Assembly (NCBI GenBank): GCA_026874595.1
Contig: CM049313.1
Coordinates: 36,010,159-36,074,158, forward strand
Direction: 5' to 3'
Origin: Sipunculus nudus
Taxonomy: Eukaryota > Annelida > Sipuncula > Golfingiida > Sipunculidae
Length of the DNA: 64,000 nt
Shown here piece by piece: positions 49,276-61,083 of the stretch; position 1 is the first letter of the stretch, and each line of letters begins with the position of its first letter. A model generated the notes under the pieces. That model saw nothing but the letters and a program-made list of their open reading frames with translations, had not been told where the DNA came from and did not search any database. Made by a program: the position numbers and the translations under genes.

Positions 49276-52259
49276 ATATAATCTTTAATTATATAATTAA
49301 ATATATAAATTCCATTAAAATTATATTGTTTTGGTGATCCAATATCTGTGCAGTTAATTTTTGATTATTTTGCTTTATAATGTAAGTTATGCCTGAATTA
49401 TTCTAAAATAATACAGTGTCTTGATGCCTTTGTGTATACCATAAGAATTGTTTAGACTATAGTGAATTAATTAATAATTTTTGGATTTTTAAAAAGTGTT
49501 CCACCATGTGGTGATTTATCATAACAGCTCTTCATTTTGAAGAAGATTATTGACACGAAAAAGCTCCGTCTTTTACTGGCTAAATAACTTAAACAGACAC
49601 AACACCCCGGTCTGGTGTTGTAGACCATCTGAATGGATATAAATTAATATACCATATAGCCTAGAATGTTTGCAATACATAACACAAAAAATTCTCACCC
49701 TTCAGTCCAGCGACGCCATTACAGGAGAAACACCCTTGAAAAGGAGAACAACATCCTGGAGTAGGGCATCAACTACCCCTGAATGTCTCCGGTATAGAAA
49801 AGCGCATTCATTCTAGTGGAAGTCATAACAAGCATTGGTCAAATTCTTCAGCAATTTGTCCATTAATATATGTTATTAATGGATCAATGAAAAGGCTCTA
49901 CATTCTAATTAAAACTGCTTCTTAAAGCCCTTTTATCCAAAACGATATCTGAAGAATCAATTTCAATTTTCTAGTCGAAGTCCTAATCTTTGTTGTACTA
50001 AAGCACTGAATGTTCACTTCGCTACACTTGCTTAATTAAACCATAAAAGGAAAAACCAAAAGTATATATATGTCTGTTAGGCGTATGTGTGTGAGGGATC
50101 TGTAAGAAATGTCCCATGATGCAAAAGATATCCTTTAGAGAATTGCAGAAAAAAAACAGTTTAATTTTAGACACCTTGCCATCTAACCCAAACAACCTGA
50201 ATATAGACTGACAGGATGGATATATTGCTGCTGTAACCAAAGACAGCAGCAATACCACAGTATCACCATTTTCTTTTGCAGTGTTCACACACCAGCAAAT
50301 CATCAAGACCCGTAGCTATAACATCCGCCCTTCAAACTATTGCAAAAGCTAATGGACTGCTGCAAGAGAGTAACAGATGTCCTACACTAAGGTAAGCAGA
50401 AAGAACAAAAATTGTACATGCCACGAAGAAGTATCAAACAGTATACTGTTTTAGAGAATGTTGCTTCTGTATGTCATATATGGGCGTTTTGTAATGTATA
50501 GGCAACATTGCTTCGATTATACATTGTCGGAGAGGTTTACATCAATATACTTGAAAGAAGTGCAGCCAATCAGAGTAGCAAACAGAAGGTTAATCAGGTA
50601 TTTCGGGGAAGCAGGGGTAAACGACTGGAGGCCCAAGCGCGTCCGAACGGACTGGCGAAATTCTAATTGTAGGGCCGAGCGGAGAGAATTAAAGCTTACT
50701 CTTGTGGAAGTCACTGACCGTTGCCGAAACCATGCAGTTAGCTGTGTAAAAATTGCGCAGACAACTGACCATTACACATCTTTAGAATCAAATAATCATA
50801 CAATGAGATGATGAGATGATTTTAATCATTATAATGATACAATAATGATGTATACAATCCAAAATAAATGAATCTATTATGTATATTATCTTTAGAAATT
50901 TTACTCAGATCCCCCTCCCCTCCAATATGTGACTCTCCAGAGTTTTGGCCTGAGCGTCTAGGACTCTTCAACATTTCTTCCTGTTGAAAGCCCTATGCTT
51001 TGTTATGATTTAAAGTGGTTTCAAATTAAGTCCTAAACCTCGACAGAACAAGATTGGCTACAAAAGTACGGTCATGCCTTCGAAGCCCATTCCTTCAGAA
51101 TATATATACTACATTCAACATGCAGTCACACTTGTTTCTTTTACCCTTGTAAACTTGTTTAAGCTGGCAGTGGCTTTGCTAAATTTGGATGAACATTGAA
51201 AGTCAGAACATAACATGACATAGGTTTGACTTCCAATGCATGGTATTTAACTGGACCACACCTGGCCTTTGAACTGTTGAGCCTTTTCATACGATCTATC
51301 AGTCTAATAACAGTTTCATATGTGCGAAAAAAATAGCTTATTTGTTGGCTGAACCAATGGTTGAACTTGTATCTGACTGGGAACTAAAATACTAAGACTT
51401 ACAAGTTAATGAGTAACTGGCAATATCTGGATGTCCGGTGGAAAAGGACTGGGACGGCTGATTACTGGCAGAGTCAATGAGGAATTTACGAATATAAAAC
51501 CTTTTCAAGTGGAATTTCGCAATATACTATGTTTACAAAATAATACATAAACATATTTACTTTTTTGTAAAAGCAGAATAACTGTTAGAAAAATGTTGAT
51601 GGCTTCCAGACCGGACAGAAATAAAGGAGATTGAAAGTGTGTAGGGCGCGGACGCGGTAGTGAAATGGATAAAGTTGACCTTTAACGTAAACCAAACCAT
51701 GCCCGCAGCCGCCCGTGCTTATTCCCGCTGCTAGCAACAAATGGTTGTGGGGACGTATATTTAGGTAACCTTAACGTAACATTAGATTTTGGAAATTTGC
51801 GTGAATTCCCACATGGGTTCCATGCATGTGATGTTCGACCTGAGACATCTCTTGGATTTGTCCGTCAAGGTGGCAGATATACCAGGGTAGGCATATATCT
51901 CAAATGGAACGTTTGAATCGTCACGTGAACTGAACGTGACAAAATATTGATGCTATTAATTACGAAACCCAGCCTTTCTTAAAATAATACCTTCACAGTA
52001 TTGGTCTTATCAAGATTAATGCTTCAGAATAATCGTGTCGCAATATACGGATGATTGGTATACAGAAGAAGGATGAAGAACGAAATAACGGATCATTGTT
52101 CTCCCGTCCTCATCGTATCTTAATCCTCTTTCTTGATATTTGGATATTATGTTTTGACAAAAGCAGAACGTCAACAACCCAACATGGCCTATATTCAATA
52201 AGATTGCATAAACTTTCGTCCGACGTGTGTTAATTGTCGCTCAAAAATATGAGTTGTCT
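49276..52259. other. Unique DNA, no gene recognised
   Basis: AT-rich to about 49500, then of mixed composition. A 117-codon plus frame (50458-50811) and a 94-codon minus frame (50022-50306) show no known domain. 51630-51780 is a more complex CpG-containing patch. No RNA gene was identified. Confidence 0.45.
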
Positions 52260-53890
52260 GATTTCAGGCGAGGGGTATGAACCTAAGGAGAATATCTACC
52301 AACTGTCCTGCAAGGTCTTCTAAGATTACTTAGGGGTTAAGAGCCAATGGAGCCTGACCTCAGGAAAGAATCAGCCAACTCCTCGTTGAAATGGACAAAT
52401 GACCATAGGAGGGTATCAATCAAGCAATGATTCTGTTACAAAGGGAGGTTCAACCAACTGCAATCTGGTGAAGTAATAACACCTTCGGGGAGAATCAAGG
52501 AGCGATGGAGTCTGGCTTCAGGAAATTTAGCTAGCTTCTAGTTGGCAAGAAATTTTTTTCCCAAATAACTGCTCGTTGAGGAGTCACGCTTCAAGGGAGT
52601 ATTATTGAACTGTTCTTTTTGTGTGTTTTGTGTATGTTTGTGTGTTTGTTCACAACATCTTCAAGGACAATCCGGGAATGGGCAATGAAGAACCGACCAG
52701 ATCCTGGCTTGGGTCCGACTAATGCACAAATGTGCAGTCACAGATGCCCGATTGAACATTGGAATATGGGGCGAATAAGTAAATGCAAACAAGGGTTGCG
52801 GAGTACCTCGCATAAGAGAAAGCCCACATCACACGTTGATTAGGGAAAGTACAACCGATTCTTCACAACTGGGGGACTCCAGCAATGTCTGGTTTGGGGA
52901 GAAAACCACCAACTTCTCCCTGACATAGAAGTCTGGTACCCGGAGAATTCTAGAAAGTAAACCCATTGCTCGCTGACAAGGGAGTTTGCTATCGGGATAA
53001 AACCAACCCAACCGCTGGCTGGCAAACAAGTGTGACGTCGGGATAAACTCAACCAACTGCTCCCTGCCGAGGGTGTTTTGTAGTAGAAACCAATCAGCTA
53101 TAGGAGCTCGCTGACAAAGGAGTCTGGCAAAAGAGATAATCTACAAAATGCTTGCTTTCTAAGAGGTCTGATCTCCAGAGAAAATCGTCCAACTTCTCAT
53201 AGACAAGAGAGTGTGACATCAGGAGAAAATCGACCAATTTTCGCTGATAAGGATCTCTGGCTTGGAGAGAAAATCAACCAACTGCTCGCTGACAAGGACG
53301 TGTAGTATCTGTAGAAAATAAACCAGATACTCACTGAAAAGGTGGCCTTGTAATGGAAAAAAAATCAGCAAACTGCTCGCTGACAGGGGAGTCTAGGATT
53401 GGGAAAGGTCATCCAACTGCTCGCTGACAAGGAAGTTTGGCATCGGGAGCAAGTCAACCAACTACTCCCAAAGAAGAAGGCCTTGTAATGGGGAAAAAAA
53501 TCAGCCAACTGCTCGCTGACAAGGGAGTATGGCATCGGGAGAAGGTCAACCAACTGCTGGCTGACAAGGAATTCTGGCATCGGGAGCAAGTCAACCAACT
53601 GCTCACTGGTAATGTAGATTGGCATAGGGAGAAAACAAATCAACTGTTTGCTGACAAGGAGGTCGTGTAATCGGAAGAAACACCCTACTGCTCGCTAACA
53701 GGAGAGTGTGGCATCGTGAGAATATCAACCAAATTAAGCTGACAAGGGCATGGATGAATTCAACCAACTGCTCGCTTAATGTCATCGGGAGAAAATTAAC
53801 CAAGATCTCGCTGACACAGGAATTTGGAAACGGCAGAAAATCAACTAACTGCTCTATGACAAGGGCCTCAGGCTTGAGGAGAAAATCAAG
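52260..53890. repeat. 45-bp minisatellite, left part
   Basis: Degenerate tandem copies of a ~45-bp unit: caaccaactgctcgctgaca, aggaagtttg, gcatcgggag, caagt. Copies are most alike at about 53220-53640 and decay toward the left edge, the usual pattern for an array maintained by unequal exchange in its centre. Since 45 bp is 15 codons, the frame is kept: a 78-codon plus frame (53437-53670) reads ADKxxWHREKxNQLL-like repeats. Indels between units break longer frames, and I do not call a gene. Confidence 0.85.
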
Positions 53891-53909
53891 AAAAGCAACT
53901 GTGAAGAGC

Positions 53910-54437
53910 AAGGAAGAGCAATTCTCGGGGCTACAGATGGTCAAGAATAATGCTGCGCGTCTCATTCTTAAGAAGCGTAAGACCGACCACGTCACGCAGC
54001 TGCTCAAACAGTTCCATTGACTCCCCGTCAATTATAAAATTGCTGTTTCTATTTACCGCCATTTTCATGACTCACTTCGATCATATTTGTCTGAAAAAAA
54101 ATAATAACCTATCGGCTTTTGCGCTCGACTGGCGGATATCTTCTTTAAGTACCAAAGTGTAATATGAAAGTCGATGAATGTTCCTAGCGTTTCATAGCAC
54201 CAAAAGTCTGGAATTCACTTCCTATTACACTTAAAAAATCTCCAACTCTTGTATTATTTAAAACTAATTTACAAACGTATCTCTTTCGGCAAGCTTTTGG
54301 TAAATAATATGCATCATTTTTTTAGGTCAGGAACAGGGAGTAAATTGCCATGAAATTGTTTGTCTGTGTGTGTGTGAATTGCGCTTTGAGTCCGACCATC
54401 GGAGAATAAGCACTATATAAATACCATATATTATTAT
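53910..54437 (+). mobile_element. 5'-truncated non-LTR retrotransposon 3' end (dead)
   Basis: A plus-strand translation gives the conserved C-terminal segment of non-LTR reverse-transcriptase polyproteins: LQMVKNNAARLIL, then DHVTQLLKQFH and LPVNYKI (normally ..LHWLPV..), SLRSYLSE, and further on, in another frame, APKVWNSLPITLKKSPTLV up to a TAA at 54305-54307. The Trp codon before LPV is a TGA stop (54018-54020), and two more stops and frameshifts follow, so it is non-functional. The 3' tail (gcgctttgag, then gcactatataaataccat and attatta) resembles tails of CR1/L2/Jockey-like elements. Clade placement is tentative. Catalytic RT and endonuclease parts are absent. It lies inside the 45-bp minisatellite. 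Confidence 0.85.
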
Positions 54438-54890
54438 GAGTATAAGTGTGGCGAAAATCAACCAACTGCTGATTGATAACTCGGTTTTAGACCTCAGTGG
54501 CGTAGTAACCATCTGTTCGTTCATAAGGGAGTCAGTCCCTAGGCCAATAACAAACAACTTCTCGCTGACAAGGGAGTCTGGCATGGACAGAAAATCAACC
54601 AAATGTTCCCTGAAAAGAGGTTCAGTCTGCAAAGAGGTATCAGCCAAAGTCTTCCGGAGAAGAAAAAATATGATATCAGGAGGATACCAAGCAAATGTTC
54701 GTGAACGGATCTGAACCAAGAAGAGTATCATCCAATTTTACCAAACTACATGTACAAACTATAAGGAATCAGATCTCAGGGGCTTGTCAATCCACTGCAC
54801 TGTGACCATTGAGTATCACCTCAGGAGAAAATGACAGAGGAGTCTCAACATGCTTTTACCATGAGTACGACCTCAACGGTCTCGGACCAA
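54438..54890. repeat. 45-bp minisatellite, right part
   Basis: Copies of the same unit resume immediately after the retrotransposon tail (gaaaatcaaccaactgctga, then tctcgctgacaagggagtctgg) and fade by about 54890. This shows that the retrotransposon interrupted one older array. Confidence 0.8.
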
Positions 54891-55158
54891 AAAGATTGTG
54901 ACTTCTGTTTATTTATTCTGGAATATTAATAACACACTTCTGATTTTTGTTGTGATAATATGTAAAATCGTATATTATATATTTAATATCCTATCTCACT
55001 GGTATCCTCCATGTACCCCAGTCATAAAAAGACTTAAATCAGGAAAGGGGGCCAATGAGACTTCAGTTAAAGTCAATATGACTAAACATAGTTCAAAGTT
55101 GTATATAATATGATTTTAATTAGAATGGTAATCGGTATAAAAAAAAACTATAAACTTT
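54891..55158. other. Unique AT-rich spacer
   Basis: Nothing recognised apart from a short frame of 71 codons without known homology. Confidence 0.5.
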
Positions 55159-55350
55159 AACTAATCGGGGCACTCTCTATGGCTCAGTTAGTGCCGACTG
55201 GCAGTGTCTAGAGGCGGAGAAAATTGGAGACCCCAGATAAAACCACCGGCCTTGAACGGGCCACTACATTCCATGCACTATCATAACCAGGCCGCGGGAT
55301 CACACCCGTGAGGCCGCCGGAGAGGGCCGAGCGTTTTACGCCTCGACAGT
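55159..55350. repeat. Dispersed repeat, copy 2 ('aaaaccaccggcctt' type)
   Basis: Positions 55159-55254 (ctaatcggggcactctct to aaaaccaccggcc) align with 37889-37985. The sequence continues with gccgcgggatcacacccgtgaggccgccgg, which may belong to the same, longer element, since similar repeats in molluscs often end in a 'gggattcgaacccg'-like segment. It could be a SINE or a DNA-transposon derivative. Confidence 0.5.
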
Positions 55351-57135
55351 CTAAGTAGTGCGCATACCTCCTCCGCATATAAAAGCAAAACAGTCGAACT
55401 GCAAACCCCATTTTATCCGGATCTGCAGTAACAGTTAATACAACTTCTGCAGCCATGTTCTATCCTGAAAGACTGTCATGTGGAAGCATAAAGTCTTTGA
55501 TGGAGTTATCAAAGCAGCTGTCAACCAAAGCCTTAACAATGGAGCTCGAGTACTTATCAGTAAATATATATAAAGTTTTGGAGACATACCATATGGAAAC
55601 TCGAATTAAAAAAATGTTAAAAAAGGAAAGTAACCAGACGTGATTTAAAGTAAAGCAGACATTGAAGTCCATAAGAGACAAATTTCACATAGATAGAATT
55701 GGATATGAGTGAAGCGACATATAAAGGGTTGGATGGATGGACATGCACATCTATAGCGGATCACTATTTCTCCGCAAAGTATGAATGGGCCGAGGGTCTT
55801 GCCGTGTGTGACAAGGAAATAACGCGAAACATAGGTAGAAGAGAAGAGAACCCCAAACCTCTAGCTGAATTCGCCATTGCACATGTATTTCATACAACAA
55901 ACATGAAAAGCTTTATTTCTTGAATTTTGTACTGTCTGATGCATATATCAGAAAGACGAACAATCCATGCATGCATGTGGATGTTATATGCAAGTTAAAA
56001 AATGAACGGTATAATGGTACGGTGCATCCAAGTTATTCATATATGGTGCAATATACATGGTATACTTTGTTATATTTTAATTAGCTGCATGTATATAGCT
56101 GTAGTATGGTGCCCGGCAAATAGAATAAAAAAAATCTTTATGGCAGTTTGATTGTCTCGGCGGAATGGTCCTTAAGGCAGGTGTGATGGAAATAGTTGCA
56201 ATTAGTGCTGAATTTTAACAGAAACCAATATTCTTTACAGTATTAACTCTTGCTTTTATCAAATTCGAGGCATTCCATATCAGTCTGCGCCTGTGAACAC
56301 ATGTACACATTGACATAAAGATAACAATATCAGCCATTCATACATGACCATATAAAAATGGTATCGCTACCGGCGGGTTCTACTTTACAAATAACATATG
56401 GACTTTTTGATTCAGCGCAGCGTTGATTAAACAGAAGCCAGTTTCAGATGGATGGGGTTAATCTGAGTCTTAATCCGGCGGCGAGCGAGAAAGCATTGAA
56501 TACAGTAGCTTTCCCGATATAAGGGACGGTGATGGGCTGCCATGTCTGCCAGAAACACTGTCGCCCTATTGTCAGGACGTCACTGTACTTCTATGATTGA
56601 AACGGGCAACAGATCTTGCTATTGCAACCTGTGTCTGGAAAAAGAGAGGCGTGAAATCAGCATCACCTTTGCTGCCGCATCCCCATCTTTCTCCGGCGCT
56701 TCTTTTGTTCGCTCTTTCTTCTTCATCCCTCTAAATGACGCGGGGGCCACCTCGGCTCGATTCATCTTAATTCCTTTCTCTGGAGGAAGACCTTGCTCGT
56801 CTGATCAAATCTGGGAATTAAACTTGCGCCTCCGGAGGGCGGGGAAGTGCTGGCGCAATATCAAACCTAATGCGTGGAAGACAGGCAAGGAATCTGTCCT
56901 CTGTTGATGGTTTGATAAACGACCGGCATAATTCGATTAAGGATACAAATCAGTCCCACACAGCCCCACGCTGTCCTTCCTAGCACACATCTGCATTTTT
57001 TTATAATTCTGATTGGCAAGATTTTAAGGGCCACCCTCACGGGGTGTTATAACCCTAACGCCAATCCGCCCTTCGACTCTTTTAATTGACACACACCACG
57101 GACTTTAAGCTCCGGTGTCACTTTGGCAAATTTAG
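55351..57135. other. Unique DNA, no gene recognised
   Basis: A 121-codon plus frame at 56542-56907 lies in the most complex part (56400-57130). It has several Cys but no recognisable domain, and its start has no supporting context. Other frames are 62-82 codons. The part from 55930 to 56330 is AT-rich. Confidence 0.45.
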
Positions 57136-57155
57136 ATCACGTGATATGACGTCAT
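57136..57155. promoter_or_regulatory. Abutting palindromes: TCACGTGA E-box and TGACGTCA CRE
   Basis: atcacgtgat (57136-57145) is immediately followed by atgacgtcat (57146-57155). Both are perfect 10-bp palindromes. The first contains the TCACGTGA site bound by bHLH-leucine-zipper factors (MITF/TFE/USF type); the second contains the full CREB/ATF site. The surrounding sequence is complex rather than repetitive. Confidence 0.35.
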
Positions 57156-57536
57156 CGTTTGACCATTCTTCCAGAGCTACGTTGCTACGGGGCTCTAGTA
57201 TTTGCAAGACAGATAGGTTGGGATGGTTGTATGAAAAAACGTAATGAAAGACGCCGGTATATTTAATTCAGTTTCCTAAGAGCCTGATCGATAGGGAGAA
57301 TCTGGTCTGTATTTTCCAAAGTAAAAGAAGCCACTACATCACGGGTAGCATGGCAAAGATTTATGTGTTATTATCCCGACACTAGATCACCAACGAACGT
57401 ATATAAAGCCCCGGGTGGTCACAAACAATGTGTAATATACATATACCTCCAGAGCATTGATCGTACAATGGTATATATGAATATACGTGTCTTAAAATAT
57501 ATTATTTGTCCCCGACGCCAATAGACACACACCCAA
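57156..57536. other. Unique DNA, nothing recognised
   Basis: No frame or repeat of note. Confidence 0.5.
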
Positions 57537-57538
57537 AC

Positions 57539-57571
<33 letters not shown>

Positions 57572-57591
57572 CTGAAAAATCAGGAATAACG

Positions 57592-57656
<65 letters not shown>

Positions 57657-57661
57657 ATGTG
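57537..57661. repeat. (TA)n/(TG)n compound microsatellites
   Basis: (AT)n(GT)n at 57537-57571 and a longer (AT)n(GT)n at 57595-57661, separated by about 23 bp. The second looks like a re-extension of the same pattern. Confidence 0.94.
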
Positions 57662-58964
57662 TATGCTGGAATTTGAACTTCATATTTCCCACTCTGATAT
57701 GATAAGTACTTTGGCCCGGGGTATCTCCTTTCCCAGCATTAAGTCCTAGAACCGTAAAAAAAATGCAAAAACAAATATACTTTAGTACGCCACATTTTAT
57801 CTCCCCTCAGATAAGCGTTTCTGTATATATACCGGCAACGCCTCTTCTCGGGCAAATTGACAAATTGACGACACGGTTACTCATGACAAGCGCCACCTAT
57901 AGCGACTCAATATTATACACCTGTGAGCCATACCCAGATAACCTGACTGCTCGATTATATGCATGGTTCATAAAACTCTGGCGGTATCAATATGGTAATT
58001 TAACCAATGGAAAAGATGTACGAAAGGTATAGGTTATTAATGAAATCACATGGCGAGGGTACAGACGGACGGGCAAAATATACTCTTTATTATACAAACA
58101 TGAACAATCATTCCACATTGGTCATTCAGGGTAATATAGTCACTGCACATTATACGCAGTGTAGGCTCCAGCAAAATGAAAACATGACCATACCTTGTGG
58201 TATACATATGACACGTATATTAGAAATGCTTAATTTTATGTCTGCGAAATGAAAACTAAATAACCGAGCAATTCTGCAGCCTGATAGCAGCTTATAATAC
58301 ATGTGTATAGGGAGCAGGTCGGCCGAAGCTACATCAAAGGTATAAAGTAATTAATCACTTGTCACAAAGTATATATATTATCTTCCGTTCTATCATTCCA
58401 TTTTGACCAAATTTATCCCATAGTTTATAAAACAAACCACCCCTATGTACAGACTCACTTACTCTGTTTTTACCTGTTAAAACTTATATTTTTTGTTCCG
58501 TGTGTTAATAAATACGATCCAAGTGTGTCTGTTTCCTATATCAAGACCGCGTGGCCGAAGGTTCGATATTGCGCATGCGCCATAACTTGCAATCAAGGTA
58601 GGAAGATGTGCTTGTTATGAATTACCAATAAATAAATAAATAAATAAATAAAACTGAAAAAAAAATATTTTTCCTTTTGACAGCCGTCTTTATCCATCAA
58701 GGTATGACTTTAAGATTGTTTTCTTTCACGCCATTGATTGCGCCAGGTGCACATTTATTTCTATTGCGTATAGGGGTAAGGAAATAATTTCAGAACGAAT
58801 CAAATTTCATGGAGAGAACACTGTATCTCAAGTATACCTTATATTATGATATATGTCCGTTAAAAGAAGTAGCACCTTTAAACCAAGAGTATGCCAGAAC
58901 AGAATATGCTGCATTATGCAGAACTATTAGCGCCATGCAACAATAAATAAGCACTGTATATGTT
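57662..58964. other. Unique DNA with an (AAAT)n tract, no gene recognised
   Basis: Frames of 89 and 81 codons (57763-58032, 58007-58252) overlap on the plus strand and match nothing known. An (AAAT)7 tract lies at 58626-58653. It is preceded, about 75 bp upstream, by 'gcgtggccgaaggttcga', which faintly resembles tRNA-type A- and B-box sequence, so a SINE remnant is possible but weak. Confidence 0.4.
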
Positions 58965-59180
58965 CAGGCGCGGATCATGAGGGGGGATCGAACCAACCCC
59001 CCCCCCCCTCCCCCGGACTCTCAACAAACGACTTTTTTATAGACAAAGCTTATTCATGACGGATGTTTTGGGGGTCGAGACCCCCCCCCCCCCCCGTCAA
59101 CGAACGACCCATTTTTCAGACAATTTTTATGCATGACACCCGTTGACCACTCCCTGCAAAAAATCCTGCAACCACGCCTG
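58965..59180. mobile_element. Small C-tract element with caggcg terminal inverted repeats
   Basis: The ends ttcaggcgcgg (58963-58973) and ccacgcctgaa (59172-59182) are inverted repeats with one mismatch. The interior holds two C tracts (58997-59008 and 59081-59095) and two related modules ('caacaaacgac..attcatgac' and 'caacgaacgac..gcatgac'). I remember similar elements in aquatic invertebrates, some classed as hAT-like. No clear 8-bp target duplication is visible; only 'atgtt' occurs near both ends. Non-autonomous. Confidence 0.5.
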
Positions 59181-59182
59181 AA

Positions 59183-60096
59183 TGTTTGTTATATATATAT
59201 TCATACATAAATGCCCCAAAAGGGTTAACTATACACATATTATGTTTAAATCATATTTGTATAAATTACATGCTTTTACAGACATTATAATGCATTAATG
59301 ATTTCTTTAGATTACCATTTTTCTCACGTTTATTTCTTATTCATTTATCACTGTATTTATTTTGATGCACAGAAGATAAAAAGCTGCTTGCTTGTCAGAG
59401 ATATATGTATGTATAAACAGAAAACTTTTCTTCGTAAATAATTACTCAAATTAACAGTTGGAACAAGAGTTGAAAGCATTCTTGCTACAAGAGGAGCCTT
59501 TTCTGCCTCCTCGTTTAGAGAACCGTAGCTCGGCAACGATTGATAATGACTGGCACGGCTACCGCAAAGATGCGAGAGTTCATTTTCTGTGAGCTGACAA
59601 AAAGCGTCTGTACGGTAGCTTAGACTGTTTGCAGGTTACAAGGAATGACAGGTTCTATAGGTGCGTATAAATATGTCCCTGATCTATTGCCGGCTTATCG
59701 CGTAGAGCTGATCCGCACGTAACGGCATGTCTTGACCCTGCCGCTGTCAATGTCACGGCTTTAGTTCTAGAGAAGGTTAACTAAGCCAGCGAGGTAGAAG
59801 GAGCTAAAAAGGCGTACTCTGACTAGCTTTATCCGCCTCCAGTACGTGAGAAGCCTATTTTGATTTTGCCAGGGGTTAAGGAGTCAAGTGCAAAGGAGCG
59901 CCACTGTTTGTTTAGGTAAATCTGCTGTGATGATCTGGCATGCGGTTACGCAATAAGGTATCGATTGAACATTTAAACAGTATATTTTAACATATATAAG
60001 TACACATAAGCATATAACAGGAAGTTCACCTCCACAATTATATTCCTATGTGCAGTGTTTTACAGTTGGATACACCTGAAATATTATATATAGGCC
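59183..60096. other. Unique DNA, nothing recognised
   Basis: AT-rich to about 59450, then more complex (59500-59930) without an open frame. Confidence 0.5.
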
Positions 60097-60127
<31 letters not shown>

Positions 60128-60140
60128 GTGTGTGTGTGTG
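60097..60140. repeat. (TG)n microsatellite
   Basis: About 22 TG copies with one CG interruption; Z-DNA-prone. Confidence 0.95.
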
Positions 60141-61024
60141 ACATGTGTACAGATATAAAGAGAGATATGAAATAAAAATGTTATACAACACCACAACATA
60201 TTTCCAATTTTCTCAAGTACTTTTTTTTATATATAATGGACCCATATACAGTTACCCCCTTACATTCACACACATACATCCTGCCTGTAAATACTCCCTT
60301 TGAAGGTGACACTGTAATATCCATACCTTAGAATTAAATATTTACACCTTTTAAAGTAAAATTGAATGCTCAGGTTTAATTTTTTTTTATTTCGTTCATA
60401 ATGACCTTGATAAGTTGTGTCCCCCGGTGCAGTGCTGGTCTTTTTATACATTTTGCGACAAAATAACGGAATCAATATTGTCCTGTTCCTGGATATATCA
60501 GTGAAATGGTGAAAGCTAAGTCCTTATAAAGCCCCCCGGGGGGAACAAGCAGGCCTCCTGTAATGAATTGGTTTTAGGCAGCCAAGCAGGAAATTGGGCT
60601 TCTGACGTCCTGTTTCAACATGGCATTTTCTGAAAGATATATTGATATATATTTGGAAAGCACTGTGACACAATTTAGATATCTAATTTTTTTAAGAATG
60701 ACTTTGTACTTGATCAAAATCGATAATCTTTTGTTCCCTCTGTATATATATATAAACAGAAAAAACACTGTAAATTCACGACAGACTGTTTTTCACGGGA
60801 TACGACCAGATCATCAGGTGAATGTTGTTAGAATGAAACTAACGGCGTGGTTTGAAAAGCCGAGACTTTACGAAATTACGAGATTATGCTTTGTGCGTAT
60901 CTGGGACAGCAAGCAAGTAAATGACTGTAGAGCACCGTTACAACGGAGGGTAACCCTACCTTATATATATATTTATAAATATATATATATATGTGTGTGT
61001 ATGCATGTGTGTTCATGTATATAA

Positions 61025-61027
<3 letters not shown>
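60141..61027. other. Unique DNA, no gene recognised
   Basis: Includes a perfect 12-bp GC palindrome (ccccccgggggg, 60532-60543). A 134-codon plus frame (60620-61024) ends in TA-repeat translation and has no recognisable domain. Confidence 0.45.

Positions 61028-61079
<52 letters not shown>
61028..61079. repeat. (TA)n microsatellite inside an inverted repeat
   Basis: About 26 TA copies, preceded by tataactgta and followed by tagacagttata, so the tract sits at the centre of a larger near-palindrome. Confidence 0.94.

Positions 61080-61083
<4 letters not shown>

Noticed and set aside
50458-50811. 117-codon plus-strand frame
   Set aside because: No similarity recognised, the length is within chance expectation for 64 kb, and there is no supporting context.
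56542-56907. 121-codon plus-strand frame in complex sequence
   Set aside because: The best candidate by texture, but there is no domain and no splice or promoter support. A six-frame protein search with a significant hit would revive it.
58545-58655. tRNA-derived SINE (gcgtggccgaaggttcga plus AAAT tail)
   Set aside because: The A-like and B-like boxes are almost adjacent rather than 30-40 nt apart; the resemblance is too weak to call.
60620-61024. 134-codon plus-strand frame
   Set aside because: Its last third is (Tyr-Ile) translation of TA repeats and the rest has no known domain.
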